This document shows, one piece after another, positions 1 through 9,044 of a stretch of DNA of 64,000 nucleotides. The notes under the pieces were generated by a model. The model saw nothing but the letters and a program-made list of their open reading frames with translations, ran no database searches and was not told the origin of the DNA. Each line of letters opens with the position of its first letter. Positions within the stretch are counted from its first letter, which is position 1. The position numbers were made by a program, and so were the translations under genes. The stretch lies in contig NZ_HG315671.1 in NCBI RefSeq assembly GCF_000723205.1, positions 3,106,940 through 3,170,939 on the forward strand, given 5' to 3'. The DNA is from Formosa agariphila KMM 3901 (GTDB lineage: Bacteria > Bacteroidota > Bacteroidia > Flavobacteriales > Flavobacteriaceae).

Positions 1-293
1 TGAAGGGTTTCGTTAAAATGGTAATAAGCAGAGATATCTCTATTTTCGATAGCTTGTTTTAAATCATCAATCTCTGTTTTACCAATGGTCTTTCCTTGTC
101 TTAACTCGTTAGCTATTAAAAACCGTAAGGTTTTAACAGGTCTAAACTCGGATACTGGCGTATACTGCTCTATTACCTCTTCTAAATTATCATGATTTTT
201 ATTTACATACTCGAAAAGACTAGCCTCATTAACTTTAAGCTTATTTAATCGTTTTGCTTTTTCTATTATGTTATTTACTAAAATATTTTCCAT
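1..293 (-). CDS. Hypothetical protein, C-terminus outside the window
   Basis: An open frame starts at ATG 293 on the minus strand and runs off the left edge without a stop, giving 97 codons. The product is Lys/Glu/Asn-rich and soluble-looking, beginning MENILVNNIIEKAKRLNKL, with no signal peptide or membrane segment. I do not recognise the family. It lies 128 bases downstream of hsdM in the same direction, so it is probably the last gene of the restriction-modification cassette or the first gene after it. Accessory genes are common in that position, but nothing in the visible part shows a function. Confidence 0.6.
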   Translation of the reverse strand, partial: MENILVNNIIEKAKRLNKLKVNEASLFEYVNKNHDNLEEVIEQYTPVSEFRPVKTLRFLIANELRQGKTIGKTEIDDLKQAIENRDISAYYHFNETL

Positions 294-302
294 TATAATT
301 TT

Positions 303-354
303 ATTCCAAATCGGTTTTTAAATACTCTCAGTCCTTTTAATTCTTATTTGGAAT
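303..354. repeat. Inverted repeat in the hsdM-downstream gap
   Basis: ATTCCAAAT (303-311) is matched by its exact reverse complement ATTTGGAAT (346-354), with 34 bases between. No T-run follows on either strand, so it is not a good intrinsic terminator. It is the only structure seen between hsdM and the partial gene. It could be a weak processing hairpin or chance in AT-rich DNA. Confidence 0.3.
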
Positions 355-421
355 CAAGGTGTATATTGAAGGTCAGTTTTAAACCTAATTTCTATTTACT
401 GAGCAATGCTGAATCGTAAAA

Positions 422-2074
422 TTAAATCGTCTCCAATCCCAACTCCTTTAAATATTTATTATGTTCTTCACTACTTTTCTTTATTTTTTCTTCTACTTCA
501 ACTAACTTAGTATTTACTTCTTTTAAATCGACTTTCTTTTCGGCTACCGCTGTACTTACATATCTAGAAATATTCAGGTTGTAGTCGTTTTTCTCAATCT
601 CTTCCATAGACACTCTACGAGCATATCTTTCTATTTTAGCTGGTCTGTTTTGATAAGTATCTACTATTTCTTGAATATCATTAGGCTCTTTTGGGTCTAT
701 AACACCATCTACTTTTCCATCACGTAACACATTTTGACGTTTTTCTTTTTTATAATGCTCACTTGCATTTATAAATAGTACATCATCATCTTTTTTACAT
801 TTCTTTAATATCAGTATACACACAGGAATGCCAGTAGAAAAGAATAGATTTGAAGGCAAACCAATTACTGTATCAATATTACCATCTTTCAATAGTTTTT
901 CTCGTATACGTTGTTCTGCACCACCTCTAAATAAAACGCCGTGTGGTAAAATAATAGCCATCGTACCTTCATCACTTAAAAAGTGTAAACCATGTAATAG
1001 GAAAGCAAAATCGGCTGCTGATTTAGGTGCTAAACCATAATTTTTAAAACGAAAATCATCACCCATGGCCTCAGATGCATCCCAACGTAAACTAAATGGT
1101 GGATTTGCAACAATAGCATCAAAGGTTGTTTTTTTAGCTGGATTCATTTCATTTAATAAATCCCATTCGTTTTTTAAAGTATCACCATGAAAGATTTCGA
1201 ATTCTGAATCTTTTACTCCGTGCAACAACATATTCATACGTGCTAAGTTGTATGTTGTTATGTTTTTTTCTTGACCATAAATTCTACTAATTGTACCGCC
1301 ACCTTTTTCAATTTTATCCTTTACATTTAAAAGTAAAGAACCTGAACCACAAGCAAAATCTAGTACTTTGTTCAGTTTTTTCTTTTTACCTGCTTTTGGG
1401 TTTTGACTATCTAAAGTTACAATTTCTGATAGGATTGTAGATAATTGTTGCGGTGTATAAAACTCTCCTGCTTTTTTACCTGAACCTGCTGCAAATTCAC
1501 CAATTAAATACTCATATGCATCACCAAGTGTATCGCTATCTGTTGAAAAATCAGCAATACCTTCTGATATTTCTTGAATAATTTTACACAATTTCTTATT
1601 TCTGTCTGTGTACGTTTTACCAAGTTTTTCAGAATCTAAATTGATTTCCGAGAATAAGCCTTTAAAAGAACTTTCAAACGAATCATTTTCGATATGTTTA
1701 AACCCTTTTTGAAGGTCTCGTAATAAATCTTCATTTTGAGTACGAGCTAATTCAGAAATACTATTCCATAAATATTTAGGTTCAATGACATAGTGAACTT
1801 TTCTACGCATTTGTTTTTCAAAAGGCTCTATGTCATTTGGATTCGCTTCATACCAAACTGAAAGCGGTGTACGCTTATCATCTTCATTTAAATTTGGGTA
1901 ATCTGAACCTAATTCTTTTTTTACTGAACCCTCATAATTATCTGATAAATAGCGTAAAAATAAAAATGATAGCATATAATCACGGAAATCGTCTGCATTC
2001 ATTGCTCCTCTTAACTCATTGGCTATATTCCAAAGGGCTTTTCCAAGTTGTTCTTGTTTTTGTTTTGTTGTCAT
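422..2074 (-). CDS. hsdM: Type I restriction-modification system, methyltransferase subunit HsdM
   Basis: This is the N6-adenine DNA methyltransferase of a type I R-M complex, which acts with HsdS to methylate the recognition site using S-adenosylmethionine. The 550-residue product has a helical HsdM N-terminal domain (about 10-170), SAM motif I DFACGSGSLL at 239-248 and the catalytic NPPF motif at 324-327, and a C-terminal helical tail for contact with HsdS. Length is normal for the family. It follows the anticodon nuclease gene by 9 bases and is the fourth gene of the operon hsdR-hsdS-nuclease-hsdM. Placing hsdM after hsdR and hsdS is less usual than the classical order. Confidence 0.96.
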   Translation of the reverse strand: MTTKQKQEQLGKALWNIANELRGAMNADDFRDYMLSFLFLRYLSDNYEGSVKKELGSDYPNLNEDDKRTPLSVWYEANPNDIEPFEKQMRRKVHYVIEPKYLWNSISELARTQNEDLLRDLQKGFKHIENDSFESSFKGLFSEINLDSEKLGKTYTDRNKKLCKIIQEISEGIADFSTDSDTLGDAYEYLIGEFAAGSGKKAGEFYTPQQLSTILSEIVTLDSQNPKAGKKKKLNKVLDFACGSGSLLLNVKDKIEKGGGTISRIYGQEKNITTYNLARMNMLLHGVKDSEFEIFHGDTLKNEWDLLNEMNPAKKTTFDAIVANPPFSLRWDASEAMGDDFRFKNYGLAPKSAADFAFLLHGLHFLSDEGTMAIILPHGVLFRGGAEQRIREKLLKDGNIDTVIGLPSNLFFSTGIPVCILILKKCKKDDDVLFINASEHYKKEKRQNVLRDGKVDGVIDPKEPNDIQEIVDTYQNRPAKIERYARRVSMEEIEKNDYNLNISRYVSTAVAEKKVDLKEVNTKLVEVEEKIKKSSEEHNKYLKELGLETI

Positions 2075-2083
2075 ATTGTGACT

Positions 2084-3346
2084 TTATTTTTTTAACAGTT
2101 CTGGTAAATTAAATTGATATTTAATTAAAAAAGCATCTAGTATTCGTTCAAATAAATCTTTGTTATCTTCACCCATTTCAACAGGGTCGTAAATTGAGTA
2201 CTTGCCGTGACTTAATAAATTTAAAGCACGTTCAAATAAAACATCATCTTTATCAATACCATAGATGCATTTCCCAAAATCATCTAGCCCGAAAAACGTA
2301 GCCGTTTTTTCTAATATGCTACGAAGTGAATTGAAATGATAGGTATTTACTTTTCCTGATTTGGTAGCTTGTTTTAGTTCACATAATATAGCTACGTGAT
2401 GAAAGAATGGTGTGTCATCTGTTTTTTGAAGTGTGTGACTTTCCTCACTGTTTTTATGTAAGAAGTAGCGATTATGATTAAATCGTTTAAGTTCATTACA
2501 CATCACATTAAAAAACAAACTATGATGTGAAGACACCACTACCTTAACCTTCTCATCTTCATTTTTTTCTACAATTCTTTTTACACCACTATCCTCAATT
2601 TCTTTGGTTACTGCTCTTTTTAATAATCTTGCTAAATCACTCGCAACAGAAATTGCATTGTTATCATCAAGCGATGAAACTGGGTCATCCACATAAATAT
2701 ATTTAACCCAAGAATAGGCACTATCTTCCTCTGCATCTATGGCTAATTCACAAATAGTTAAGAAAACACACCAAACAAAAATATTTTCCTCTCCTCTAGA
2801 TATTTTAATGTTTGGCTCGATACTATATTCAGGTTCTGTATTATTTGGATTTTTTGGATTATATTTTGGATTTTTAATCTGCTTTTTAAAGATAATCTGC
2901 CAATTATCGTAATCAATGTCAAAATCGAATGTAGCATAACGTTCTAAATATGCAAATATCTTTTCGTCTAAGGCTAATTCTTTAAACCCATTAAAAAATT
3001 TAGAGTCGGAGTTCATTTGCAAAACACGGGAAGTGTCATGTTGTAAATCATTGTCCCAAACAAATAAGTCTTCTGTAAAAGCATTAAAGTATAGTGTATC
3101 CCCAACTATTGTATCTTCAGTTTTAGGTTTTCCTTTTTTATCTAATATTACTTTTCCTTTATTATCCTTTAATTTAACCTTTACTTTCTTTTTTCCTTTT
3201 TCCTTAAAAGCCATTGAGGTTCTAGTTTTACCAGTACCATTGTAGGCGTAAAGCAAAATAAAATCATTACTTTTTAAATCGTCTCTAAAACGAGTTACTA
3301 GACCGCTCAAAGTTTTATATGTAAATAACTTTCTCTGAACACTCAT
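2084..3346 (-). CDS. prrC: PrrC-like anticodon nuclease linked to the type I R-M system
   Basis: The 420-residue product combines an ABC-type ATPase with a C-terminal anticodon-nuclease-like region. Visible motifs are Walker A (GTGKT, 37-41), an ABC-signature-like SRGEE (183-187), Walker B VDDPVSSLD (219-227) and an H-loop SSHHS (272-276). Arg342 and Glu346 (RxxxE) followed by His380 reproduce the R-x3-E...H catalytic triad known for PrrC (R320/E324/H356), with similar spacing. PrrC nucleases cleave tRNA anticodon loops when phage anti-restriction proteins disable the partner R-M enzyme. There is no zinc-hook coiled coil, so it resembles PrrC more than RloC. A Lys-rich insert lies at about 48-75. 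The start overlaps the hsdS stop by 4 bases (ATGA), indicating translational coupling. Confidence 0.8.
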   Translation of the reverse strand: MSVQRKLFTYKTLSGLVTRFRDDLKSNDFILLYAYNGTGKTRTSMAFKEKGKKKVKVKLKDNKGKVILDKKGKPKTEDTIVGDTLYFNAFTEDLFVWDNDLQHDTSRVLQMNSDSKFFNGFKELALDEKIFAYLERYATFDFDIDYDNWQIIFKKQIKNPKYNPKNPNNTEPEYSIEPNIKISRGEENIFVWCVFLTICELAIDAEEDSAYSWVKYIYVDDPVSSLDDNNAISVASDLARLLKRAVTKEIEDSGVKRIVEKNEDEKVKVVVSSHHSLFFNVMCNELKRFNHNRYFLHKNSEESHTLQKTDDTPFFHHVAILCELKQATKSGKVNTYHFNSLRSILEKTATFFGLDDFGKCIYGIDKDDVLFERALNLLSHGKYSIYDPVEMGEDNKDLFERILDAFLIKYQFNLPELLKK

Positions 3347-3999
3347 ACCACAACTTCATTTATATTAGGAAACAATTGCTGCATCAACCCTTTTTTGTGG
3401 TTTTTCAAGTTTTTTATTTTTGTTGTTTGTGCATGTATTAAATTATCTGCACTAGATAAACAATCAGCTATTTTTTGTTGTTCTTTTGGGTTTTTAGGAA
3501 CTGCAAATTCGTATTTGATGAAGTTTTTACCATTTATTGAATTTATCGTTGCACCCAAATCAGCTTTTACTTGATATTTATAACTCTCTGTTTGAAATAA
3601 TTGAAAAACAAAACTTGGGTTATTTGCTCTGAACATAGTCATAAAAGCTCCGTGCGTAGCTAAAGGTAAACCATCAGGTATAATTGCGTTTTTACCAATT
3701 AACCTTTTAGAACCATTTCGTACACAAATTAATATATCGTCTGGTGAGCTTAAATTTGCTCCATTTATATCTGTTCTTACATAAACACAGTCATCTAAAA
3801 GAATTCGACCATTCTGCACATTCGATGACCTTAAAACTAACAGGCCTTGTTTACGAACATCTTTAGGACTGTAAGTTAAACCGTTAATGAGTTTACCAAG
3901 TTTTTTTAATTCTTTAATCTCCCAATCTCCATCATTCTCAAATTCTGGAAAGCGGTATTGTGGTTTAGTTTCACCAATAGCAGGAAATAATTGTTGCAA
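3343..3999 (-). CDS. hsdS: Type I R-M specificity subunit HsdS, C-terminal part (split gene)
   Basis: This frame carries the second target-recognition domain and the C-terminal conserved helix region of HsdS. The open frame extends upstream past the nominal start at 3999 to about 4082 and encodes the central conserved region (IANCLSSLDNLI...HKKGLLQQLFP), so the real unit is one gene with 4083-4604. It ends with the second conserved region (IADCLSSADNLI...HKKGLMQQLFP) and overlaps the anticodon nuclease start. HsdS sets DNA specificity for both methylation and restriction. Alone, this half could act as a half-subunit only if it were translated independently. Met 3999 is internal to the conserved helix, so it is a doubtful natural start. 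Confidence 0.7.
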   Translation of the reverse strand: MQQLFPAIGETKPQYRFPEFENDGDWEIKELKKLGKLINGLTYSPKDVRKQGLLVLRSSNVQNGRILLDDCVYVRTDINGANLSSPDDILICVRNGSKRLIGKNAIIPDGLPLATHGAFMTMFRANNPSFVFQLFQTESYKYQVKADLGATINSINGKNFIKYEFAVPKNPKEQQKIADCLSSADNLIHAQTTKIKNLKNHKKGLMQQLFPNINEVVV

Positions 4000-4082
4000 T
4001 AAACCTTTTTTGTGGTCTTTTAAATAGTTTAGCTTTTCGGTTTCTGCTGTTATTAGATTATCTAATGAAGATAGACAGTTTG

Positions 4083-4604
4083 CTATTTTTTTTGTTCTTC
4101 TTTTTTAGTTGGAATAGATAACCTAAACTCTTTTAACCAAGTGGTGTTTAAGTTCATTTTAGCACCACCAGCAACTTTTTGTTCAACTTGTTTCCAAAAG
4201 TATTCAGAATCCATCCAATATCTGATATACTTATTATTGGCATTATTATTAACTCTAAAAATACCTAAACTCACAAAAATACCGAACTCTATATCTTCTT
4301 CAACTATTATAGGGTTTCCTAAATTAGAACCAACTCTTGTAAAAAGTATATCACCTACCTTTGGCTTTGTACTATCAGGCATACCTAAAAACTTCTCTTC
4401 ACTGATATATTTTATATCTTCAAAATCAATATATCCATCAGATATATTCTTTGAAGACAAGAAAGGTATACCTGATTCAATATAGTCAGGTTTGTGCGTT
4501 AAGCCAATTTTTATTTGTCCAAGTTCTGAAAACCCTACATTTTTATATTCAGAATTAAATTCTGAAAAACGCAATTCAGGAACTATATTTTTTTCTTTAT
4601 TCAT
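4083..4604 (-). CDS. hsdS: Type I R-M specificity subunit HsdS, N-terminal part (split gene)
   Basis: The 173-residue frame encodes the first target-recognition domain of HsdS (ELRFSEFNSEY... to LSIPTKKEEQKK) and stops at TAG 4083-4085, directly after a run of eight A on the coding strand. One more A would join it in frame to the central conserved region and the second recognition domain, giving about 420 residues, the usual HsdS size. The start codon lies inside the hsdR 3' end (8-base overlap). As read, HsdS is truncated to one recognition domain. Truncated HsdS proteins are known sometimes to dimerise and recognise palindromic sites, so partial function is possible. Confidence 0.75.
   Translation of the reverse strand: MNKEKNIVPELRFSEFNSEYKNVGFSELGQIKIGLTHKPDYIESGIPFLSSKNISDGYIDFEDIKYISEEKFLGMPDSTKPKVGDILFTRVGSNLGNPIIVEEDIEFGIFVSLGIFRVNNNANNKYIRYWMDSEYFWKQVEQKVAGGAKMNLNTTWLKEFRLSIPTKKEEQKK
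4086..4093 (-). repeat. A8 slippage tract inside hsdS
   Basis: There are eight T on the + strand (eight A in the coding strand), read as CAA AAA AAA TAG. The reading frame of the downstream HsdS half is reached by one extra A, or by a -1 ribosomal shift on the A AAA AAA heptamer that ends at the stop. It is therefore a candidate phase-variation, transcriptional-slippage or programmed-frameshift site, or an assembly homopolymer error. Confidence 0.6.
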
Positions 4605-7587
4605 AAGCGTTTAATCCTGCTATTTCACGCCCTTGGGCTAGTTTATTCAATAAAGGCACTAAATCATCCATCAATCCTTTTTCTTTTACGCTACGGTCTT
4701 TCCAGCCTAACTCTAAAGGCTCTAATAAATCTGTTAGTTTTTCACCGTCAAAAATCATACGGTTCATAATTTCATTTATAAAAGAATTTAAGCTTTCTAC
4801 TGTAATACTATGCTTGTCTGCAATAGTTTGTATTTCTTTTGCAGATTTTTCCTCTTTAAATTTTTGGTAGCCTGTGCGAATTTCTTTTTCATCTAAACCA
4901 GCCCCTACTTTTAAGCTGTTTATATAAGCAATAATATCTTCACGTTCGTCCATTAAATTGGCACTAGAACCTAACAGATTTATTAATTCCTCACGTGTCA
5001 TTTTATGCTTAGATGGTTTGTCTTGTGTATATTTTGCTATTAAACCAATGATATAATCATAATCAATCACCGCAGAAGAAAATAATACAAATTCAAAATC
5101 TAATTGCTGTACATCTTCTGGTGCTTGGTCTCCTTGTTTGTTTTGTTCTGCTTGTAAACGTTTCGCAGTATCTATATACACCGATTTAAAGGAACGTAAA
5201 TCATCTGTAGGTAGTAAGGCTTCAATGGTTTCAGCTTGTTCCTCTTCTAAGTCTGTATATTGGTCTAATTGTGTTTTATAACGTTGTACTTCTTTAAATG
5301 CATTTATAAAACCTGCACGAGCTTCATCCCCTTTTAAATTGCTTACTTCTGAAGGTGAACAATCTAAACCTTTAGCCTCCATAAATTGGTTTAATTGCTC
5401 TACTGCATCTTTATATTTTGCAATTACTTTAGGTGCTGCATCAACTAACCAAATTTCTTTTGCCTTTTCTATTTTAGCACCAGAGAAACGAATCATTGCT
5501 TTATTTACTTCTTCTTCCTGGTCTCTAAATACTAAAATATTACCATAAGGTTTTGTATCATTTATTACTCTATTGGTACGAGAATAGGCTTGTATTAAAC
5601 CGTGATACTTTAAATTTTTATCTACATATAGCGTATTTAAATACTTAGAATCAAAACCAGTTAGTAACATATCTACTACTATCATCACATCAATTTTATT
5701 TTCGTGAGCATAATCTGCATTTGTATATTTTTGGTTTTTTATACGTTGCTGCACATCTTGATAGTATAAATCGAAATCTGTTATTCTATGGTTAGTATTG
5801 TATTGCTTGTTGTAATCTTCAATAATTGTATTTAATGCTTCTTTCTTTTTATCAGGTTCTACCTTATTATCTTCTTTTTCTTGATTTAAATCATCTTGAA
5901 GTTGCTGTATGTCTTTATTACCCTCTGCTGGCGGTGAAAACACACAAGCTATTTGTAAAGGCTTGTAATCTTGATTTTCTTGCAGTTTTTCAGCTTGTAG
6001 CTTTTTAAACGTATGATAATACTGAATAGCATCGTTTATCGATGCCGTAGCTAAAAGTGCATTGAAACGCTTGTAATCTGTTGCTTTATAGTGTTTCTCT
6101 AAAATTGCTTTAGTAACTGCTAACTTATGTAAATCATCACCTACCGATGCTTTTTTTTCTGGTTTAAAATAGTCTATATGAAAACGTAATACATTTTTAT
6201 CTTCTATGGCATTGGTAATGGTATATGCGTGTAATTCTTTTTGAAAAACATCTTTTGTAGTTTTATAGGATGCTGTTTTTCCTTCAATAGTTTTATAGGT
6301 TGCATTTTCTTCAAAAATAGGTGTTCCTGTAAAACCAAATAATTGTGCTTTTGGAAAAAACTCTTTTATAGCATCGTGATTATCACCAAATTGTGATCGG
6401 TGGCATTCATCAAAAATAAATACTACCCTTTTATCTCTTAAGGACTCTAGTCTATCATAATAAGTAACTTTCTTTTCTTCTTTTCTTTTTAAATTCCTAC
6501 TACTATTTTGATTTAATGCTAAACCTAGTTTTTGAATGGTTGTAACAATTACTTTGTCCGAATAATCTGTAGATAACATACGTCTCACTAACGTTTCAGT
6601 ATTGGTATTTTCTTCTACACTACCTTCTTGAAATTTATTAAACTCTTCTCTTGTCTGTCTATCTAAATCTTTTCTATCTACAACAAATAAACATTTTTCA
6701 ATATCATCATTATCTTTTAAAAGTGTAGAAGCCTTAAAAGATGTTAGTGTTTTTCCACTTCCTGTAGTATGCCAAATATATCCGTTTCCTCTGTCTTGTT
6801 CTATACAATCTACTATTGCCTTTACTGCGTAAATTTGATAGGGACGCATTACCAATATCTTTTGTTCCGTTTCTACTAACACCATGTAACGGCTTATCAT
6901 TTCGCCTAAGGTACACTTGGATAAAAATTTATCTGTAAAATCGTCTAAGTGGTTTATTTTATAATTGTCTTCTTTTGCTAAAGTATAGACAGGTAAAAAT
7001 TGCTCGTCTGCATTAAAGGCAAAATGTTTGTTGTTATTGTTAGAAAAATAAAACGTTCTTGTTTTATTACTGACTATAAATAATTGCATATAGCACATTA
7101 ACGAATTGGTATATCCGTTACCAATATCATTTTTATAGTCTACTATTTGTTGCATTGCACGATTAGGACTAATTTCTAAGGTTTTTAGCTCTATTTGTAC
7201 AACAGGCACTCCGTTAATTAATAAAATAACATCATATCTATGATTGCTACTTTCTGTATTTATACGAAGCTGATTGATAACTTCAAAATCATTTTTACAC
7301 CAATCTTTTATATTAACTAACGTGTAATGTAAAGGTGTATCATCCTCTCTAATAAATGTATTTCTTTTTCTTAAATGATTAGAAGATTTAAATACATCTG
7401 GATTTATGATTTCAATGAGTAGCTTATCAAATTCAGCATCAGTTAATTTAACTCTATTCAATGCTTCAAACTTCTCTCTGAAATTTAATTCTAAAGCACT
7501 TTTTGTTCTAATATCAGGTCGGTATGTGTATTTTAAATCAGTTAACTTCCTGATTAATTCTTCTTCAATTTGCTGTTCTTTGGTCAT
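4597..7587 (-). CDS. hsdR: Type I restriction enzyme, motor/nuclease subunit HsdR
   Basis: HsdR of 996 residues is the ATP-driven DNA translocase and nuclease of the type I R-M complex. The N-terminal PD-(D/E)xK nuclease is visible as Asp119 and E133-L-K135. The helicase motor has Walker A HTTGSGKT (ending at 280) and the DECH box at 393-396. Later helicase motifs (DMLLTGFDSKYLNTLYVDK; QAYSRTNRV) and a helical C-terminus follow. Length is normal. It is the first gene of the operon, and hsdS starts 8 bases before its stop. The 197 bases upstream are very AT-rich and must hold the operon promoter. I could not pick out a convincing TAnnTTTG box there. Confidence 0.97.
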   Translation of the reverse strand: MTKEQQIEEELIRKLTDLKYTYRPDIRTKSALELNFREKFEALNRVKLTDAEFDKLLIEIINPDVFKSSNHLRKRNTFIREDDTPLHYTLVNIKDWCKNDFEVINQLRINTESSNHRYDVILLINGVPVVQIELKTLEISPNRAMQQIVDYKNDIGNGYTNSLMCYMQLFIVSNKTRTFYFSNNNNKHFAFNADEQFLPVYTLAKEDNYKINHLDDFTDKFLSKCTLGEMISRYMVLVETEQKILVMRPYQIYAVKAIVDCIEQDRGNGYIWHTTGSGKTLTSFKASTLLKDNDDIEKCLFVVDRKDLDRQTREEFNKFQEGSVEENTNTETLVRRMLSTDYSDKVIVTTIQKLGLALNQNSSRNLKRKEEKKVTYYDRLESLRDKRVVFIFDECHRSQFGDNHDAIKEFFPKAQLFGFTGTPIFEENATYKTIEGKTASYKTTKDVFQKELHAYTITNAIEDKNVLRFHIDYFKPEKKASVGDDLHKLAVTKAILEKHYKATDYKRFNALLATASINDAIQYYHTFKKLQAEKLQENQDYKPLQIACVFSPPAEGNKDIQQLQDDLNQEKEDNKVEPDKKKEALNTIIEDYNKQYNTNHRITDFDLYYQDVQQRIKNQKYTNADYAHENKIDVMIVVDMLLTGFDSKYLNTLYVDKNLKYHGLIQAYSRTNRVINDTKPYGNILVFRDQEEEVNKAMIRFSGAKIEKAKEIWLVDAAPKVIAKYKDAVEQLNQFMEAKGLDCSPSEVSNLKGDEARAGFINAFKEVQRYKTQLDQYTDLEEEQAETIEALLPTDDLRSFKSVYIDTAKRLQAEQNKQGDQAPEDVQQLDFEFVLFSSAVIDYDYIIGLIAKYTQDKPSKHKMTREELINLLGSSANLMDEREDIIAYINSLKVGAGLDEKEIRTGYQKFKEEKSAKEIQTIADKHSITVESLNSFINEIMNRMIFDGEKLTDLLEPLELGWKDRSVKEKGLMDDLVPLLNKLAQGREIAGLNAYE

Positions 7588-7755
7588 TAATATAATCCTA
7601 TGATATTTTGAAACTCTAAAAATATAAATATATGATTATTAAACATTATTTATATTCATATATGGCATAATAAAGTGTGTTTTACGATTGGTTTCAAATC
7701 AAAATATTTTATTCACAATGTTCTCAGTGAAATTAACTGATTTTCTTGAAAATTT

Positions 7756-7773
7756 ATTACGGTTTCCCGTAAT
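7756..7773 (-). terminator. Small GAAA-loop hairpin downstream of umuC
   Basis: On the minus strand ATTACGG and CCGTAAT form a perfect 7-bp stem closed by a GAAA tetraloop, 11 bases after the umuC stop, followed by AAATTTTC. The tail is weak for an intrinsic terminator, so this may only stabilise the mRNA end. The remaining sequence to hsdR (7588-7755) shows no other clear structure. Confidence 0.4.
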
Positions 7774-7784
7774 TCTATAACAAA

Positions 7785-9044
7785 CTACACCTTTACTCGA
7801 ATAATATCATTGATGTGTGTAGAGTATCTTGGAGATAAACGTTCTTGTTTCATTTTCCACTGGCGGCCGAGGGATTGAGAGCCGAACTTTACTTTATTAT
7901 TTCCATAGGACGCATTTAATCTATCGACAATTGCCATTAGTGGTTGGTGCTTTGGATTCTCGTGAGAGAATAGACTGAATTGTTTTTGGTCTTCTGGAGT
8001 GAGGTTCATAACAATTACTCCGGCTTTTTTATAGTGTAGGCCTTTTTTATAAATAGACTCAAGCGCTTTATGTGCGGTCTTTATAAGGTCGAAACTAGAA
8101 TTTGTTGGGTTTTCTGTTTTGATGACCACATTACGATAGTATTGTGGTAGGTCTTTACGGAACCCGTTGGTATGCAAAAAGACCATGACCGCATTAGTAT
8201 GAGAGTTTTGGTGACGTAATTTTTCGGCACATGAAACTGCAAAGGTTGCCACACGTTCTTGAAGTGCAGCATAGTCTGTAATCATCCCTTCGAATGATCG
8301 TGTGGTAGCAATAGATTTTTTTGTGTTTGGGGTTTCTAAATTTAAAGTGGGTTTTCCTTCTAAGTCGTGTTTTAACCGAAGTCCGATAACAGACATATGT
8401 TTACGCACCCAGTCGTCTGACTGCAGCGTAAATTGATATGCGTTATTAATGTTTAATGCTCTTAAGCGTTTGGCATGTTTTCTACCTACACCCCAAACAT
8501 CTTCTATAGCGGTCCACTTAAGTGCTTTTACACGTTTTTCTTCTGTATCTATAATATAGACACCTTGTGTACGTTCTGTGAATTTCTTGGCTATTTTATT
8601 GGCCACTTTGGTTAAAGCTTTTGTTGGGGCAAAACCGATACTTATTGGGATACCTGTTCCTCTGATGACTTGTTTTCTCATAATCTCCCCTATTTCCTGA
8701 AGGTTGAAATATTGAAACCCCTCGAACTTTAAAAAAGCTTCGTCTATACTGTAGATTTCGATATCTGGAGAGAAGTTGGCAAGCAAGCTCATGACTCGAC
8801 TGCTCATATCTCCGTACAGTGCATAGTTGGATGAAAATACGTGAATGTTATGTTTTAAAAATAGGTGTTTGTATTCGAATGCGGGTGCCCCCATAGGAAT
8901 ACCCAAAGCTTTAGCTTCGTTAGACCGTGCAATGACACAGCCATCGTTATTTGATAATACCGCTATAGGCTTACCATTTAAAGCTGGGTTGAATACGCGT
9001 TCGCAAGAGGCGTAGAAATTATTACAATCGACTAGGGCAAACAT
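7785..9044 (-). CDS. umuC: Y-family DNA polymerase UmuC (Pol V catalytic subunit)
   Basis: The 419-residue error-prone translesion polymerase subunit has the Y-family palm signature: MFALVDCNNFYASCERVF with catalytic Asp6, and YSIDEAFL with Asp101/Glu102. A helix-hairpin-helix thumb region (VWGVGRKHAKRLRAL) and a C-terminal little-finger domain follow. Length matches UmuC proteins. It is translated from ATG 9044, which shares one base with the umuD stop (TAATG), so the two are coupled. With processed UmuD it would form Pol V for replication past DNA damage. Confidence 0.96.
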   Translation of the reverse strand: MFALVDCNNFYASCERVFNPALNGKPIAVLSNNDGCVIARSNEAKALGIPMGAPAFEYKHLFLKHNIHVFSSNYALYGDMSSRVMSLLANFSPDIEIYSIDEAFLKFEGFQYFNLQEIGEIMRKQVIRGTGIPISIGFAPTKALTKVANKIAKKFTERTQGVYIIDTEEKRVKALKWTAIEDVWGVGRKHAKRLRALNINNAYQFTLQSDDWVRKHMSVIGLRLKHDLEGKPTLNLETPNTKKSIATTRSFEGMITDYAALQERVATFAVSCAEKLRHQNSHTNAVMVFLHTNGFRKDLPQYYRNVVIKTENPTNSSFDLIKTAHKALESIYKKGLHYKKAGVIVMNLTPEDQKQFSLFSHENPKHQPLMAIVDRLNASYGNNKVKFGSQSLGRQWKMKQERLSPRYSTHINDIIRVKV

